Shown: positions 1 through 10,570 of the stretch, one piece after another
Position numbering within the stretch: position 1 is the stretch's first letter
Layout of the letters: each line of letters starts with the position of its first letter
Origin: Escallonia rubra
Taxonomy: Eukaryota > Streptophyta > Magnoliopsida > Escalloniales > Escalloniaceae
Assembly: GCA_033065855.1 (NCBI GenBank)
Contig: JAVXUO010000911.1
Coordinates: forward strand, 62,001 to 126,000
Length of the DNA stretch: 64,000 nucleotides
Direction: 5' to 3'
Notes under the pieces: generated by a model
Database searches by the model: none
What the model saw: only the letters and a program-made list of their open reading frames with translations
What the model was told of the DNA's origin: nothing
Made by a program: the position numbers and the translations under genes

Positions 1-136
1 ATAAGGCCAATCGCAAACTCTCCCACAACCGATGTGGGATATTACAATCTCCCCACCTTATTCCTTAGCGTCCTCGCTAAGGCTCGATCACACATAGCCC
101 AGAATCTTCCTCTCTAGCCAATGTGGGATATACCCG
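1..136. other. Window edge, no gene
   Basis: No coding sequence is seen here. The stretch carries two copies of a CCCACAT(C/T)GG motif on the minus strand (near 26-36 and 117-127), a motif common in plant intergenic repeats. The left edge of the window cuts whatever this belongs to. Confidence 0.4.
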
Positions 137-640
137 AACCCCATAGGCTGGTTACAACTTGAACCTCCAAGGCACATATATCCACCGAGTAACCTCTTAT
201 GTAGCTGTGGGTTTTACTTTGATCAACCATTTTCATCACTAGTGTGTTTAAGTTGATGGTGTGTCTTCTTTTTTTCCAGTAAGGAGAGATAATACAAGGC
301 AATGTAATCAAGGAGGATGCTCACCAGCTGCAACAACTAGGATGGCAACAAGGCAAGGTGCTCAAGGAGGAAGCTCAGCAGCTGCAACAACTAGGACAAC
401 AAGGTCATCATCAAACTAGGGCAAGTGGATTCTATCCTACAGCATCGTTGGAGTACCTGGTTGACAAGGATCATAGACTTAGGTTCAAAAATTCCAAGTC
501 TTAATATGTAATCTTTTGGCAACTTTAATATGCAATTTTTGGAAACTATTGTGTGTAATCTTTAGAACACGTGTTTTTGGCAACTATTATACAAGATTTG
601 GTTCTATTTTGCACAAATTCTTTTGACTTCAGTTTCGGCA
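137..640 (+). repeat. Partial duplicate of a MULE transposase 3' region
   Basis: This stretch is about 85-90% similar by eye to 1733-2310 and lies in the same orientation. It holds the stretch that encodes Ala/Thr/Arg-rich tail repeats in one frame (about 310-420) and the following 3' flank. The transposase core found upstream of the second copy is absent here. It is best read as a truncated tandem copy of the decayed MULE next to it. Confidence 0.55.
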
Positions 641-859
641 TTTGTGGGTACCTTGATAAGATAAGACCAGTTTCAATTTCAAAAAATTGAATTGGTCAAA
701 AGCAATAACAAAAAAGAGAAGAGAGATTGTAAGGAGGCATTTGAATACCTTGGTAAGATAACCCTAGTTACCGATGGAGGTCTCATTTCTCATTCAAGTC
801 CATATGTGACTTATTATTGAATAACTATTGTGAGGTATTTAATGATTCTAATTTTTAGT

Positions 860-2330
860 GCTAGGAACAAACCTATAATTGCAGGCCATGAGACAATTAA
901 ATATGATGTGAAGGATTGTGAAGAAAAGAAAAGCCATAGAGAATTGGGATAGTCTTATGTGTCCAAGGATACAAGAAAAACTAGAAACATTTATATAAAA
1001 GTCTTGTTATTATGACTGTGACTGGAATGGTGGTAGTCAGTATCATTTTAGGAGTGTAAGTGGGAAAGGTTATGTTGTAGACTTAGAGTTGAGCACATGC
1101 AGCTGCAGGAAATGGGACCTAATATGGAATACATGTGCACATGCAATTTTTGTTATATATAATGACATGGCTAGCGGAGGGAGTGGTGGTGAACCAAGAA
1201 ATTGGTTGATGCATGTTTTAGGATTTAGACTTTGGAGAAAGGGTGTGGCCATTAGTTGAATCATGTGAATGGTTCCAAGAAGAAACAAATAAAACTACAA
1301 TTTTTTTCACCACTCTATCATAAACAATTTGGTAGGCCTAAGAAGGCGAGGAAAAAAGATAAAGATGAAGGAAAGAAACATGTAAGGGATGAGCAGATAG
1401 ATAGACTTTGTAGAAAGGGTATTATGGTCAGGTATAATAGGTGTGATAATGTTAGACACAATAACAGAGATTGTATGGTCAAGGGTGTCAGCCAAAAGTC
1501 CCACCACCTATTGGCTCCATTACCTAACGAAAACAAAGAATAAAGGCAAGGCAAGTGCATATGGTGAACAAAGAAAAAAAGAGAAGGAGTCAGGTTCAGC
1601 TTCAGATGCTTAATAGAGAGGAAAAGGAAGAGGCAAAGGCAACAATCCAATGGGAACAAGCCAGGGAAGTCAAGCAAGCAAATCCTCAACTGTTCAAAGA
1701 ACAAAATAGCCTAGGAAAAAGATACTTACCATCCAAACCCCAGAAGTTGGTTACAACTTGAACCTCCATGGCACAAATATCCACCTAGTAACCTCTTATT
1801 TAGCTGTGATTTTTAGTTTGATCAGCCATTTTCATCACTAGTGTGTTTAAGTTGATGGTGTGTCTTCTTCTTTTTTCTTTTTTTTTTTTCCTGTAACGAG
1901 AGATAATATAAGGCAAGGTGATCAAGGAGGAAGCTCAACAGCTGCAACGACTAGGATGGCAACAAGGCAAGGTGCTCAAGGAAGAAGCTCAGCAACTACA
2001 ACAACTAGGACAACAAGGTCATCATCAAACTAAGGCAAGTGGATTCTATCCTGCAGCATCGTTAGATATTAAGACTTGCAAAAATTGCAAGTCTTAATAT
2101 CTAATCTTTTGGCAACTTTTATATGTAATCTTTTCGCAGCTCTGATATGTAATCTTTTCGCAACTCTGATATGTAATCTTTTGGAAACTTTTGTGTGTAA
2201 TCTTTTGGCAATTTCTAATCTTCATAACACATGCTTTTGGCAACTATTATACAAGATTTGGTTCTATTTTGCACAAATATTTTTTACTTCAGTTTCAGCA
2301 TTCGTGTTGTTACGCATTTGAGTTCAGGTT
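860..2330 (+). pseudogene. Decayed MULE (MuDR-type) transposase, C-terminal part
   Basis: Frames on the plus strand show the C-terminal landmarks of a MuDR-type transposase in order. A SWIM zinc finger at about 1075-1155 reads CSCRKWDL followed by CAHA. A GRPKKARKKD basic stretch is at about 1330-1360, and a degenerate zinc knuckle (CDNVRHNNRDC) at about 1440-1475. An Ala/Thr/Arg-rich tail follows at about 1925-2040. The catalytic DDE core is not seen. Several stops and frame changes interrupt the reading, so this is a fossil. No terminal inverted repeats or target duplication were found. Family assignment rests on the SWIM plus GRPKK plus knuckle order, which is characteristic of plant MULE proteins. 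Confidence 0.6.
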
Positions 2331-3198
2331 TAGCTATAGCACTTATGCTGTTATAGAATGCATTGTTATGTAGTTGTAACCATTCAACGTTCTTATAACA
2401 ATCATGAACTCCAACTCAACATAACACAATCCTTTCTTGCCAAAATCCATTCTTTTCGAATTCCATTCTCATATAATATATTAGAGACCCCTAAGCTATA
2501 GCAAGTCCTTAAGCTCCAAAACACACCCATTCCCTTTAGACCCCATACTCCCATATTCGAGGTTTGTGAGTTGCAGCTCATAACAAAGAGCATGAACCAA
2601 GAGTGCATAAAAGCAAGACATAACAGCCTTTGCATTATGTAAAAGCTTCCCACTTATTATCCATATATTGAAAATTGCTCTTGTTGCCCTTCTAAAGCAT
2701 AACATACATCTTTGGATCTCCTCGTCTATGCCATTAAAAAAAATTTACAACTAAGGGATCACTTCAACTGAGCGGAGTATTATGTTGGGTAGTGTATGAA
2801 TACTTGTTTAGCAAAACATACGTCTTGCCAGCAAGAAGGAAGAAGTTTTGGACTTTTAATGCCTATGTGGATATCTCTTGGACTTGGTTAAAGATCCTAA
2901 AGATAAGAAGTTGCATTATAACATCATGTCAAATACAACATTGGAAATGGCAATGCAGCTTGACGATGACTTGATAACTGGATGCCAAAGGGACCTTTGT
3001 TGAAAACATATGAATACTTGGGTAGTGTATTATGTTGGTAGTACTCCTAGTGCCAAAGTAAGCAGCACTTTATCTCATGAGGGGTAGATTTTGCCGCTCC
3101 TAAGATCGCATGCACTTGGAGATTTTTGTGCCAAGGTTACCAACATTAACCTGCTTGATATAACTACAAAAGATACTACATGTTTCTGCTAAAAATAT
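2331..3198. other. Intergenic, nothing recognised
   Basis: AT-rich DNA with only short chance reading frames on both strands. No domain, RNA gene or repeat end was recognised. Confidence 0.4.
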
Positions 3199-3572
3199 GC
3201 TTCGGGACCCTAGCGTCCAATGATGACCTGCAAGACAGACAACGAGTGACCGCCAGCTGGGGTTCCTAGTGAAGAATTATCTGATGTTTAAGTTAGAGTA
3301 TAGCTACTTGGTAGGAACTCTGAAAAATCATGAAAGATGGTGTTTCTTTGGGTGTCATTGTCCACACACCTGAGGGGATGCCCTCTTTATACGGGCATGT
3401 ATATAGAGCCATAATAGAATTAGGAGTCATGGTTGGGCTATGGGTCCTATCCTTGAGGATCATGTTAAAGTCCTTTAAGAACCCTAGTTTATCCAATAGA
3501 CCGTAGTTGACCCAATTTGACTGAAAATGTCGGGTGTCCCCCAATAATTAGGAGTTATATTTCAGTTATACC
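3199..3572 (-). mobile_element. LTR-like repeat, copy 1 (probable Ty3/gypsy)
   Basis: A block of about 350-370 bp matches 12656-13052 in the same orientation. Read on the minus strand it begins TGGTATAACTG, has a TATA-like TTTATA(C/T) box before a conserved stretch, and ends near GTCATCA or slightly beyond. This layout resembles plant Ty3/gypsy LTRs. It is diverged from copy 2, so it is old. No matching 5-bp target duplication was found. It may be the 3' LTR of a degenerate element whose 5' LTR is copy 2; this pairing is inference. Confidence 0.45.
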
Positions 3573-5613
3573 ATAAGCCCCCCTCCCCCCTGACTTTCTT
3601 AGCCAAAATGTTTGGCTGAGGAAGTGTATACTGGGTGTCTTAAAACACGCGTCGAATCTTTAAGGGATTTTTCATCCCGCTCATAAAGGTAAACAACATT
3701 TTCTCCATTTCATTATGCTCAAACTTAAACTCTTGGAAGCTTAAGCCACGGAATTTTGCCCAAGCAGGCTATTTGGACTTTAGCTCTTAAGAGTTAGGTC
3801 TTAGAATTTTGCATGAACAAGCTATTTGGATTTTGTCTTTAGGAAGACGAACTACAGGATCTTGATATCGTTAGAGGATGTGACCCATTGTAGCCTCTAT
3901 AGGGAAAGGATGCAAAGTTGTGCATGTGCTTGTACATGTTATCCTACGCGAACTCTAATCATCAACTAAGAGCTAGTAAAGTTGGCCTCGCACTCTTGCT
4001 TAGCAATTTCGAATTGACAAAGAGTGGTGAGGTGATGAAGTCCCACGAAATGCTTTGCCATTTCACGGGTTATAGCTTTTGCTAAACCGTATGGATAGAT
4101 CTTTAATTTCCCTTGAGAGTGTGCCCTTAGGGACTAATGGAACATAGAGTTCTCGTAAGCGCCCTTGAGGGCTGATGGAGCACGAAGCTAATGTAAATTC
4201 CCTTGGGGGTTTGATCGGACATAGAGTTCTCGTAAGCACCCTTGAAGGCAAATAGAGCACAAAGCTCATGTAAATACCATGTCAGGCTACGGCTGAAGTA
4301 ACAAGTACTTGTTGCCATGATGCTAAGTGAGAAGGCACTAGGCATTGAACCTGCAATATTGTCGTTGGTTGGATATATAAGCTCCCTGCCTGAGAAAGCA
4401 TGAATATAAAGATGGCTTTTCAGGCATGGTCGCAAGAAGACTTATGTAATCAATAGAAATATAAAAGACCATAATATGTCTGCTCGACTAGACGAGCACA
4501 TAAAGCTAGAGGACGAGGAGTCCGTCTGAGCAAGATGTCACTAATGATCAATAAAGACGTTGCCGCATTTTCTCGATATACTATGTGGCAACTTAGATTC
4601 TCCTGGTTGTATCATCATGAACTTGCAGTTATACCACACATATTAGCCATACTATCAGTAGAGCTAGCAAAGTGTTCTGATTCACTTGATGCATTGGTAG
4701 CATGCGTGCCTCCACTACTGTAGCATTAGCTCATTAATGTGCATTGATGTGAATATCTCACAACTAAGAGAGCTCATTGGATGACCGAATGTATCACTAT
4801 ACAATATGTAAGGTCAAGTAGGTTTCTCTGTGACGGAAACCCTAGGAGTAAGTTGAAGTCGCAAGGTGCCGTGAATTTGTTCCTTTCTTGTGAAGAGGTC
4901 TACATGTCATTGTTGATGCTCGCGAGGGTAATTTAAGCCCTTACAACAGGTAAAAACATGTGACTGAAAATATTCTTTAAAGCAATAAGGCATATGAACT
5001 TACAAGTGCAACTATATTTTTGACAAAAATAAGAGTAACGTTGATACTTTGTGGCCTCATTAGTGCCTTGTTGGTTAGGCTAGAGGGGTGTGCTGCACTG
5101 CGTGCTGCAAGTGAGTTTAAAAAGTTATAGCAGTCAGAAGACTCGACATGTAATGCGCTTGTGCCAATTGACGCAACTGGATAATGCTAGACCAAAAATT
5201 AAATAGGTCTAGGTAATATAGGAGCCCACAAGAAGCAGCCTTTGGAAGGCTCTCTAGCGCCAAAAATTGTAGCCGTTTTATTCATAACAACGGCTATATA
5301 AAACATATGTCCTTTTTAAAGGGTGTGCGGCTTATGTTAAATAAATGAGGTCTTCAAATCTAAATAGGCATTTTTCACGGGCTAAAAGATTAATGCTTTA
5401 AACAATATGTGGCCTAAGTTGAATAAACGAAACCCTTTGGGTCTTGAACATAAATATGCATTTTGCATAGGTTTAAAGCTTAATTCTTTTAAAAAGTGTG
5501 GCATATGTCGAATAAATAAGACCATTTGGATCTGCAATATAAATATGCATTTATATGGAGGTGAAACAAAATTGTTTGAATAGAAAGAATGCACCTTTTG
5601 CTAAGTCTGCTCT
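3573..5613. other. Non-coding internal DNA between LTR-like repeats
   Basis: No gene was recognised. A short diverged tandem repeat lies at about 4138-4285: a unit of about 70 bp containing GAGTTCTCGTAAGC occurs twice. If copies 1 and 2 of the LTR-like repeat belong together, this is the distal internal part of that old element, to the left of the nested MULE. No gag or pol motif could be read. Confidence 0.35.
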
Positions 5614-5622
5614 TTTTTCCTT
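5614..5622. repeat. Left 9-bp target-site duplication of MULE
   Basis: The sequence TTTTTCCTT immediately precedes the left inverted-repeat end and recurs exactly at 11498-11506 directly after the right end. Nine base pairs is the usual target duplication length for Mutator-like elements. Confidence 0.85.
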
Positions 5623-6551
5623 GGAAAAATTTTGGCTCCTGACTTGGTAGCAGGAGATTCCTGCTACCCCCATACGTGGCAGCGCCTAATTGCTCCATCT
5701 GTCTCGCAGCATGCTTCTTGCACGTGCCCATCAGCCTGCACTTAACGGCATTCTGCCGTCATATTCCCTCTAAGAATTTAGGCTGATTGGAGCTAATTTC
5801 TTGGAGAGACTTCTGTCAGGTCTCTCTCTCTCTCTTTCCACCGCTTTTCCCATCTTCTTCCTCCCCAAACCCTCCCAAATCTGCAGGTGTTGGTGGCTGT
5901 TACACAGGCAGTAGAGCCAGCAAGGTTGCACTGAGAAGAGCGCCAACGGGCGGGGCGGAAGAACTTTCAAAGGTCGCCGTATGTGAAGGTGCGAGTGACG
6001 GTATTTTCGGGAAGAGGCCGCAGGTGTTGGTGGCTGTTACACAGACAGTGGAGCCAGCAAGGTTGCACTGAGCGGAGCGGCAACGGGCAGGGCATAAGGA
6101 CTCGCCGCCAAGATCAAGGGTTAAGTTTACGGAGACAAGAGGAGTCCTCTGGTTTAGATGGGTGATGTACTGCAAGGTTGATGCATCTTTCGACACTGGT
6201 AAAACAAGCGGAGAAGATATGCAAAGAAGGGAGAAGAAGAGAATGAAATGCAATCTGCCCCAGTAGCAAATCAGGCCCCAGTAGCCAGGACCTGCTATTC
6301 CTTATTTTCAATCAACTACCTCTCTCTCAAGCATTATGGGACAAATGTTTTTTGGGTGATGACAATCTGCCTACCCAGGAAGAAAGGACACTTTGCCATT
6401 GCTCCTAACTTGGTAGCAACAGAAACTGCTGGTGTGCAATAGTTGGTGTGGAGACCATACGTGGGCTTCATTGCATGGTTAGTGTTTAACCAATTTCTAG
6501 ACTACATGTCAATTTTTAGAATGCTGCTTGTTTCCCTTGGTCACAAACAAG
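5623..6551 (+). repeat. Left terminal inverted repeat of MULE (~929 bp)
   Basis: This is the reverse complement of 10571-11497 with only a few visible differences. It includes a (TC)n tract at about 5820-5840, the captured host-gene pieces on the minus strand (5885-6253), and an inner part that ends at GGTCACAAACAAG. Beyond 6551 the two arms diverge. Confidence 0.85.
5885..6253 (-). pseudogene. Captured basic 7S globulin / xylanase-inhibitor-like gene pieces (left arm)
   Basis: The minus strand reads a 117-codon open stretch. It starts with a hydrophobic signal-like segment, then LVLPVSKDASTLQYITHLNQ, RTPLVSVNLTLDLGGESL, and PARCRSAQCNLAGS, and later NTCGLFP. This order matches the N-terminal half of plant EDGP / basic 7S globulin / TAXI-type proteins (pepsin-like, usually secreted). 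The region between LDLGGESL and PARCRSAQ, which in the family carries a WVDC-type motif, is missing, so the capture is internally deleted. The QCNLAGS...NTCG module appears a second time nearer the element end. It is a gene fragment inside a transposon arm and cannot encode a working protein. Confidence 0.75.
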
Positions 6552-6700
6552 TAGTTTCATCCTTTAATTTTCAACTGCATGGAGTCATTTTTCGAATGTT
6601 ATTTCATACTTTAATTTTTAGAATGCTGCTTGTTTCCACTGGTCACAAATAAGTAGTTTCATCCTTTAATTTTCAACTGCATGGAGCCATTTTTTGGAGG
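6513..6700 (+). repeat. ~102-bp tandem duplication inside MULE
   Basis: The segment beginning TTAGAATGCTGCTTGTTTCC and running through GTAGTTTCATCC to TTCAACTGCATGGAG occurs twice in direct order, at about 6515-6590 and 6617-6690. It straddles the inner edge of the left inverted repeat and lies upstream of the transposase start. Confidence 0.7.
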
Positions 6701-6856
6701 GAATATGACATTCTTTAATTTTTGAGTGTTTTCTTATGCAATTAGGGTTTCAGATAAGTAGGGATGTACTTGTTAGACCCAATTTAAACATCTTTTCACG
6801 TAAAGAGTTTGCTGCCTTTTTGTCTCCCTTCAATTACAGTGAGTTTAATTAGCAAT

Positions 6857-9751
6857 ATGGACCAACAAAGAAATGTTAATGAGCAAGAGGTAGATGATGC
6901 ATGCACTTTGCAGTCAAGTCAATCTAATGTGCATGGTGGGAAGGTTCATGAAGTGCCAGAACTTGGAATGGAATTTGATACGGAACAACATGCTTTTGAT
7001 TATTACAGTGAGTATGCTCATCGGGTTGGTTTTAGCGTGAGAAAGCAACACGTGAAGAAAAGACGTGGAGTTGTGACGAGGAGAACTCTATGTTGTTCAA
7101 AACAAGGTGAACGGGGTATTGATAAACGACGAGAAAATGTTTACTATCATCGTCCCTTCTTAAGAGTAGGTTGCGAAGCACATATGACCTTTCTACTTCA
7201 AAAGAATGCAAAATTTAAGGTGACATCTTTCAATGCGGTGCATAATCATGGTTTTGCCCCTTCGCCCGCAAAGCACATGTTAAGGTCAAAGAGAAGACTT
7301 TCATTTGCTCAAACGTCTTTGGCAACCGATGCTATTAAGGTAGGAGTAACAGTTAAAAAGACTTTTCGTATATTAAGTCGGCAAGTTGGAGGTCGTGAAC
7401 ACGTTGGTTTTTTGGATGTGGATTATACGAATTATCTTTACCGTACGCGAGCGACTGAAATGCAAAAAAGAGATGCCGGTGCTCTGTTAGAGTATTTTCA
7501 AAAGATGAAGTTACAGGACCCATCTTTTTTTTATTCAATACAGCTTGATGAGAATGATCTTATAACAAATATTTTTTGGGCAGATTCAAGGTCAGTAGTA
7601 GATTATAAGCACTTTGGGGATGTATTATGCTTTGACACAACCTATCGAACTAATAACTATGGCCATCCGTTTGCTCCATTCATTGGTGTTAATCATCATA
7701 AACAAACGGTAATCTTCGGGGCCGCGTTACTTTATGATGAAAGTGCGGAGTCATTCAAGTGGTTATTTAGGACCTTTCTTAATGCAATGTCTGAAAAGCA
7801 ACCAAAGACAATCCTCACTGATCAATCTGCTGCGATGGCAAATGCAATTGCGGAAGTCTTCCTTGCGACCAACCACCGTTTGTGTGTATGGCACATCTAT
7901 CAGAATGCGGCCAAACATTTGAGTCACGTATTTCATGCTTCTAAGGAATTTGCATCTGATCTTAGTTCTTGTGTTTATGATTATGAGGATGAAGATGAAT
8001 GGATGCTTGCATGGAACCAAATACTCAAGACGTACTCTCTCCAAGACAACGAATGGTTGAAAGGAATTTTTGAGTTAAGAGAGAAATGGGCGATGGTGTA
8101 TGGCCGACATATGTTTACTACCGATATGAAAAGCACACAAAGAAGCGAGTCTATGAATCATGTTTTAAAGCAATACTTAGATCCAAGGCATAACTTTTTG
8201 CGATTCTTTGAGCAGTATGACTTGTTATTACAAGATCGACGATATACAGAGTTGAAGTCAGAGTTCAAAATGAGGCAAACTACTCCGGTGCCAGTAGCTA
8301 ATGTTGAGATGTTAAGGCATGCCATTGAGGTATATACTCCTGAGATGTTTGCTATGTTCCAAAATGAGTACACAAAGGCCTGGGACTATAGAATTCATAG
8401 AGTTAGCAAGAACGAAAACATCACATATTACAAAGTTGTTTATGGCGATAATGGAAGAGAACATCTTGTGAAATTTGAAGCAAAGACAACTTCTGTACAA
8501 TGTAGTTGTATGAAAGTTAGCTTTGTTGGCATTTTATGTCGTCATGCCCTAAAAGTTCTCGATAAGAAAAATATCAAGAGGATACCATCTCAATATATAC
8601 TGAAAAGATGGACAAAAGATGCAAAGGATGCAATAGTAAGTGACTACCGTGGTGCTCAGACTCAAGGCAGTTCTCAAGAATCTATTGGAAAGCGTTATTC
8701 CTATTTAAGTCATGATTTTCAAGAACTAGTGACACTTGCAGCAGAGAACGAAGACATGTACGCATATGCACATCAGAACTTAAGTAAACTGCTCAAGGAT
8801 TTGGAAGAAATGAAGAAAACTTATTGCTCTAGTACTTTGGCTCCGAATACTAATACACAAGACGACCTTACTAGAGATGTGCCCCAACTAGATGATGGTG
8901 TCGTGTCACAATGCCCCCGTGGGATTAAAAGAAAAGCTACAGTTGGACGCCCACGTAAAAGGTTCAAGGATCCACTTGAGCAACCCAGAAGGCGCAGGTC
9001 ACAAGCAAAAGCTACACAAGTAATGTTCTATCTAAGTATCAAGAAATTCAGTGACATATTTTTAGCCTATTATAGTCATACGGTACTATACAAATGTTTT
9101 TCTATGTGATCTCATATATTCTAGGGTACTTCTTCTCGTGAACAAGGCTCACAGAAAACGGGGCACAAGATTGGACAAAATGAATATCAGGAAGATCACG
9201 CTGATAAGGAAGATGAGGTGCTTTCTGATGCATTTTTTACAATACTGTCACAATGCAGTTTACTGTAAAGATAATACTAATTGAAATTTTTGTATTAGAT
9301 ATCTACGGCTGTAGATAGTAATGTAAATGACAATCATGATGTTGGTGATGATAGATCTGATACATTTTTTCCTCCAACTCAGGTAACTATAATGTTGGCA
9401 TAGTTCAAGTGTTATGTTGTCGTTCTCATAGCCCATTTAGATCATCCGTTGATTCTCCTTTTTTTTTCCTGAGTGTCGTTTACAGGTACAGCACCCTCTG
9501 ATCTCAAGGGAATCGCAACAACTTTCAAATGATAACATTACAACTTCCGTCAATGATAATTTTGGTTCAAGGATATGGCCATATCGTCACATGTCCTTCA
9601 CTGAGTTGCTTCAGGTAAATAATATGGTATAAAATTTTGGCCTTTAGACTTTTGCTATAACTTTCCTATAATTTTGTAGGCATCTTCAGCTTCCAAAGAC
9701 AATTTGCAACAACATAACCAAGATGACAACAATTTAGACAAGCAAGACTAA
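6857..9751 (+). CDS. FAR1/FHY3-family MULE transposase, five exons
   Basis: The encoded protein is a transposase that would bind the element's inverted repeats and cut and paste it in the nucleus. Exons are 6857-9019, 9125-9217, 9299-9382, 9486-9614 and 9680-9751. All introns are GT-AG and phase 0, giving about 846 aa. Residues ~38-140 form the FAR1 DNA-binding region (FDTEQHAFDYYSEYA start, later HNHGF). The MULE DDE core shows D260 (CFDTTYR), D322 (LTDQSAAM) and E431 (RSESMNH), with CVWHIYQN between D322 and E431. A SWIM finger follows at C549, C551, C561, H563. The tail is basic (GRPRKRFK) then acidic and Gln/Asn-rich. The first in-frame ATG of the long frame is at 6809; I prefer 6857 (MDQQRN) because the upstream codons are hydrophobic and unlike the family. 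No stops or frameshifts are seen, so the gene looks functional. Gene structure is inferred from splice signals only. Confidence 0.88.
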
Positions 9752-10384
9752 GAAGGCAGTTGCTAAAAGAAAGCAAAGTTCCTTCTGCCGTCAACAAGCT
9801 TTGGCTGCTGGTGGGACGATTCGTAGGCCATGAAAGGGATTGAAGCCATGATCATGTTGCAGACAAGCTTGAGAAAGTGGAATTTGGATTTCCTTTGCGG
9901 AGTAGTTCATCCTTCTTCTCTTTTTTCTACTTTTAAGCATTAGTATGGGCTTGTATTATGTAGATACAATGGATGACCCTTCAACATGTCTTTCTTTTTT
10001 CACCATCTGTGACACCTTTCTCTCAATTTCATTTCCCGTTATTGATGAACTATGTCTAAATTTTTAGCGACATTTCGATGCAATTAAATTTTAGAATCCT
10101 GGCAAGAATTTTAGTTCCTCCAATATTTTCACATGTTGTGCTGGAACGAATCATGAGATCTCGTTGACACCATTGTTATTTCAGCAATAAGAAAAGAACA
10201 AAAGCAGAAAAGAGAACAACCATTTCAATCAATTAAAGTCCAAATTTTAGCCCTCAAAACTGTTCTAGAGGGTGCAACAGCCACCGTTGACAGCTTTGGC
10301 AGCTCCTTGTTTAGCCACCACATATTGACCCACCAACATAACTGCGAACTCAACATGCTATAAATATGGACATGCAGGCCTTCC
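9752..10384 (+). other. MULE 3' UTR and non-coding interior
   Basis: Transposase 3' untranslated region and spacer. No further gene was recognised. The stretch 10225-10340 is open on the minus strand but matches nothing I know. Confidence 0.5.
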
Positions 10385-10563
10385 TCTTCCACCAGTGCAA
10401 CCTTGCTGGCTCCACTGCCTGTGTAACAGCCACCAACACCTGCGGCCTCTTCCCCGAAAACACCGTCACTCGCACCTCCACATACGGCGACCTTGGTTCC
10501 GATGTCGTCTCCATCCAATCCACCAACGGGAAGAACCATCGAACGAGTTGTTTTCGAACGTGA
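10385..10563 (+). pseudogene. Captured aspartic-protease-like gene piece outside the TIR
   Basis: This single-copy stretch just inside the right inverted repeat reads QCNLAGSTACVTATNTCG, then LFPENTVTRTSTYGDLGSD, then VVSIQSTNGKN. This matches the same EDGP / basic 7S globulin family further along than the arm copies do. It is a third copy of the QCNLAGS...NTCGLFP module and keeps the longest 3' extension. It probably preserves the original capture from which the arm modules were copied; that order is inference. Confidence 0.7.
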
Positions 10564-10570
10564 ATTTCTG

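Noticed and set aside
20-130. RTCCCACATCG-like sequences as snRNA promoter (USE) elements
   Set aside because: No TATA at the required spacing and no snRNA sequence follows; the motif is common in plant repeats.
4480-4535. Possible hammerhead ribozyme (GGACGAGGAGTCC stem followed by CTGAGC)
   Set aside because: The conserved CUGANGA and GAAA core boxes are absent on both strands.
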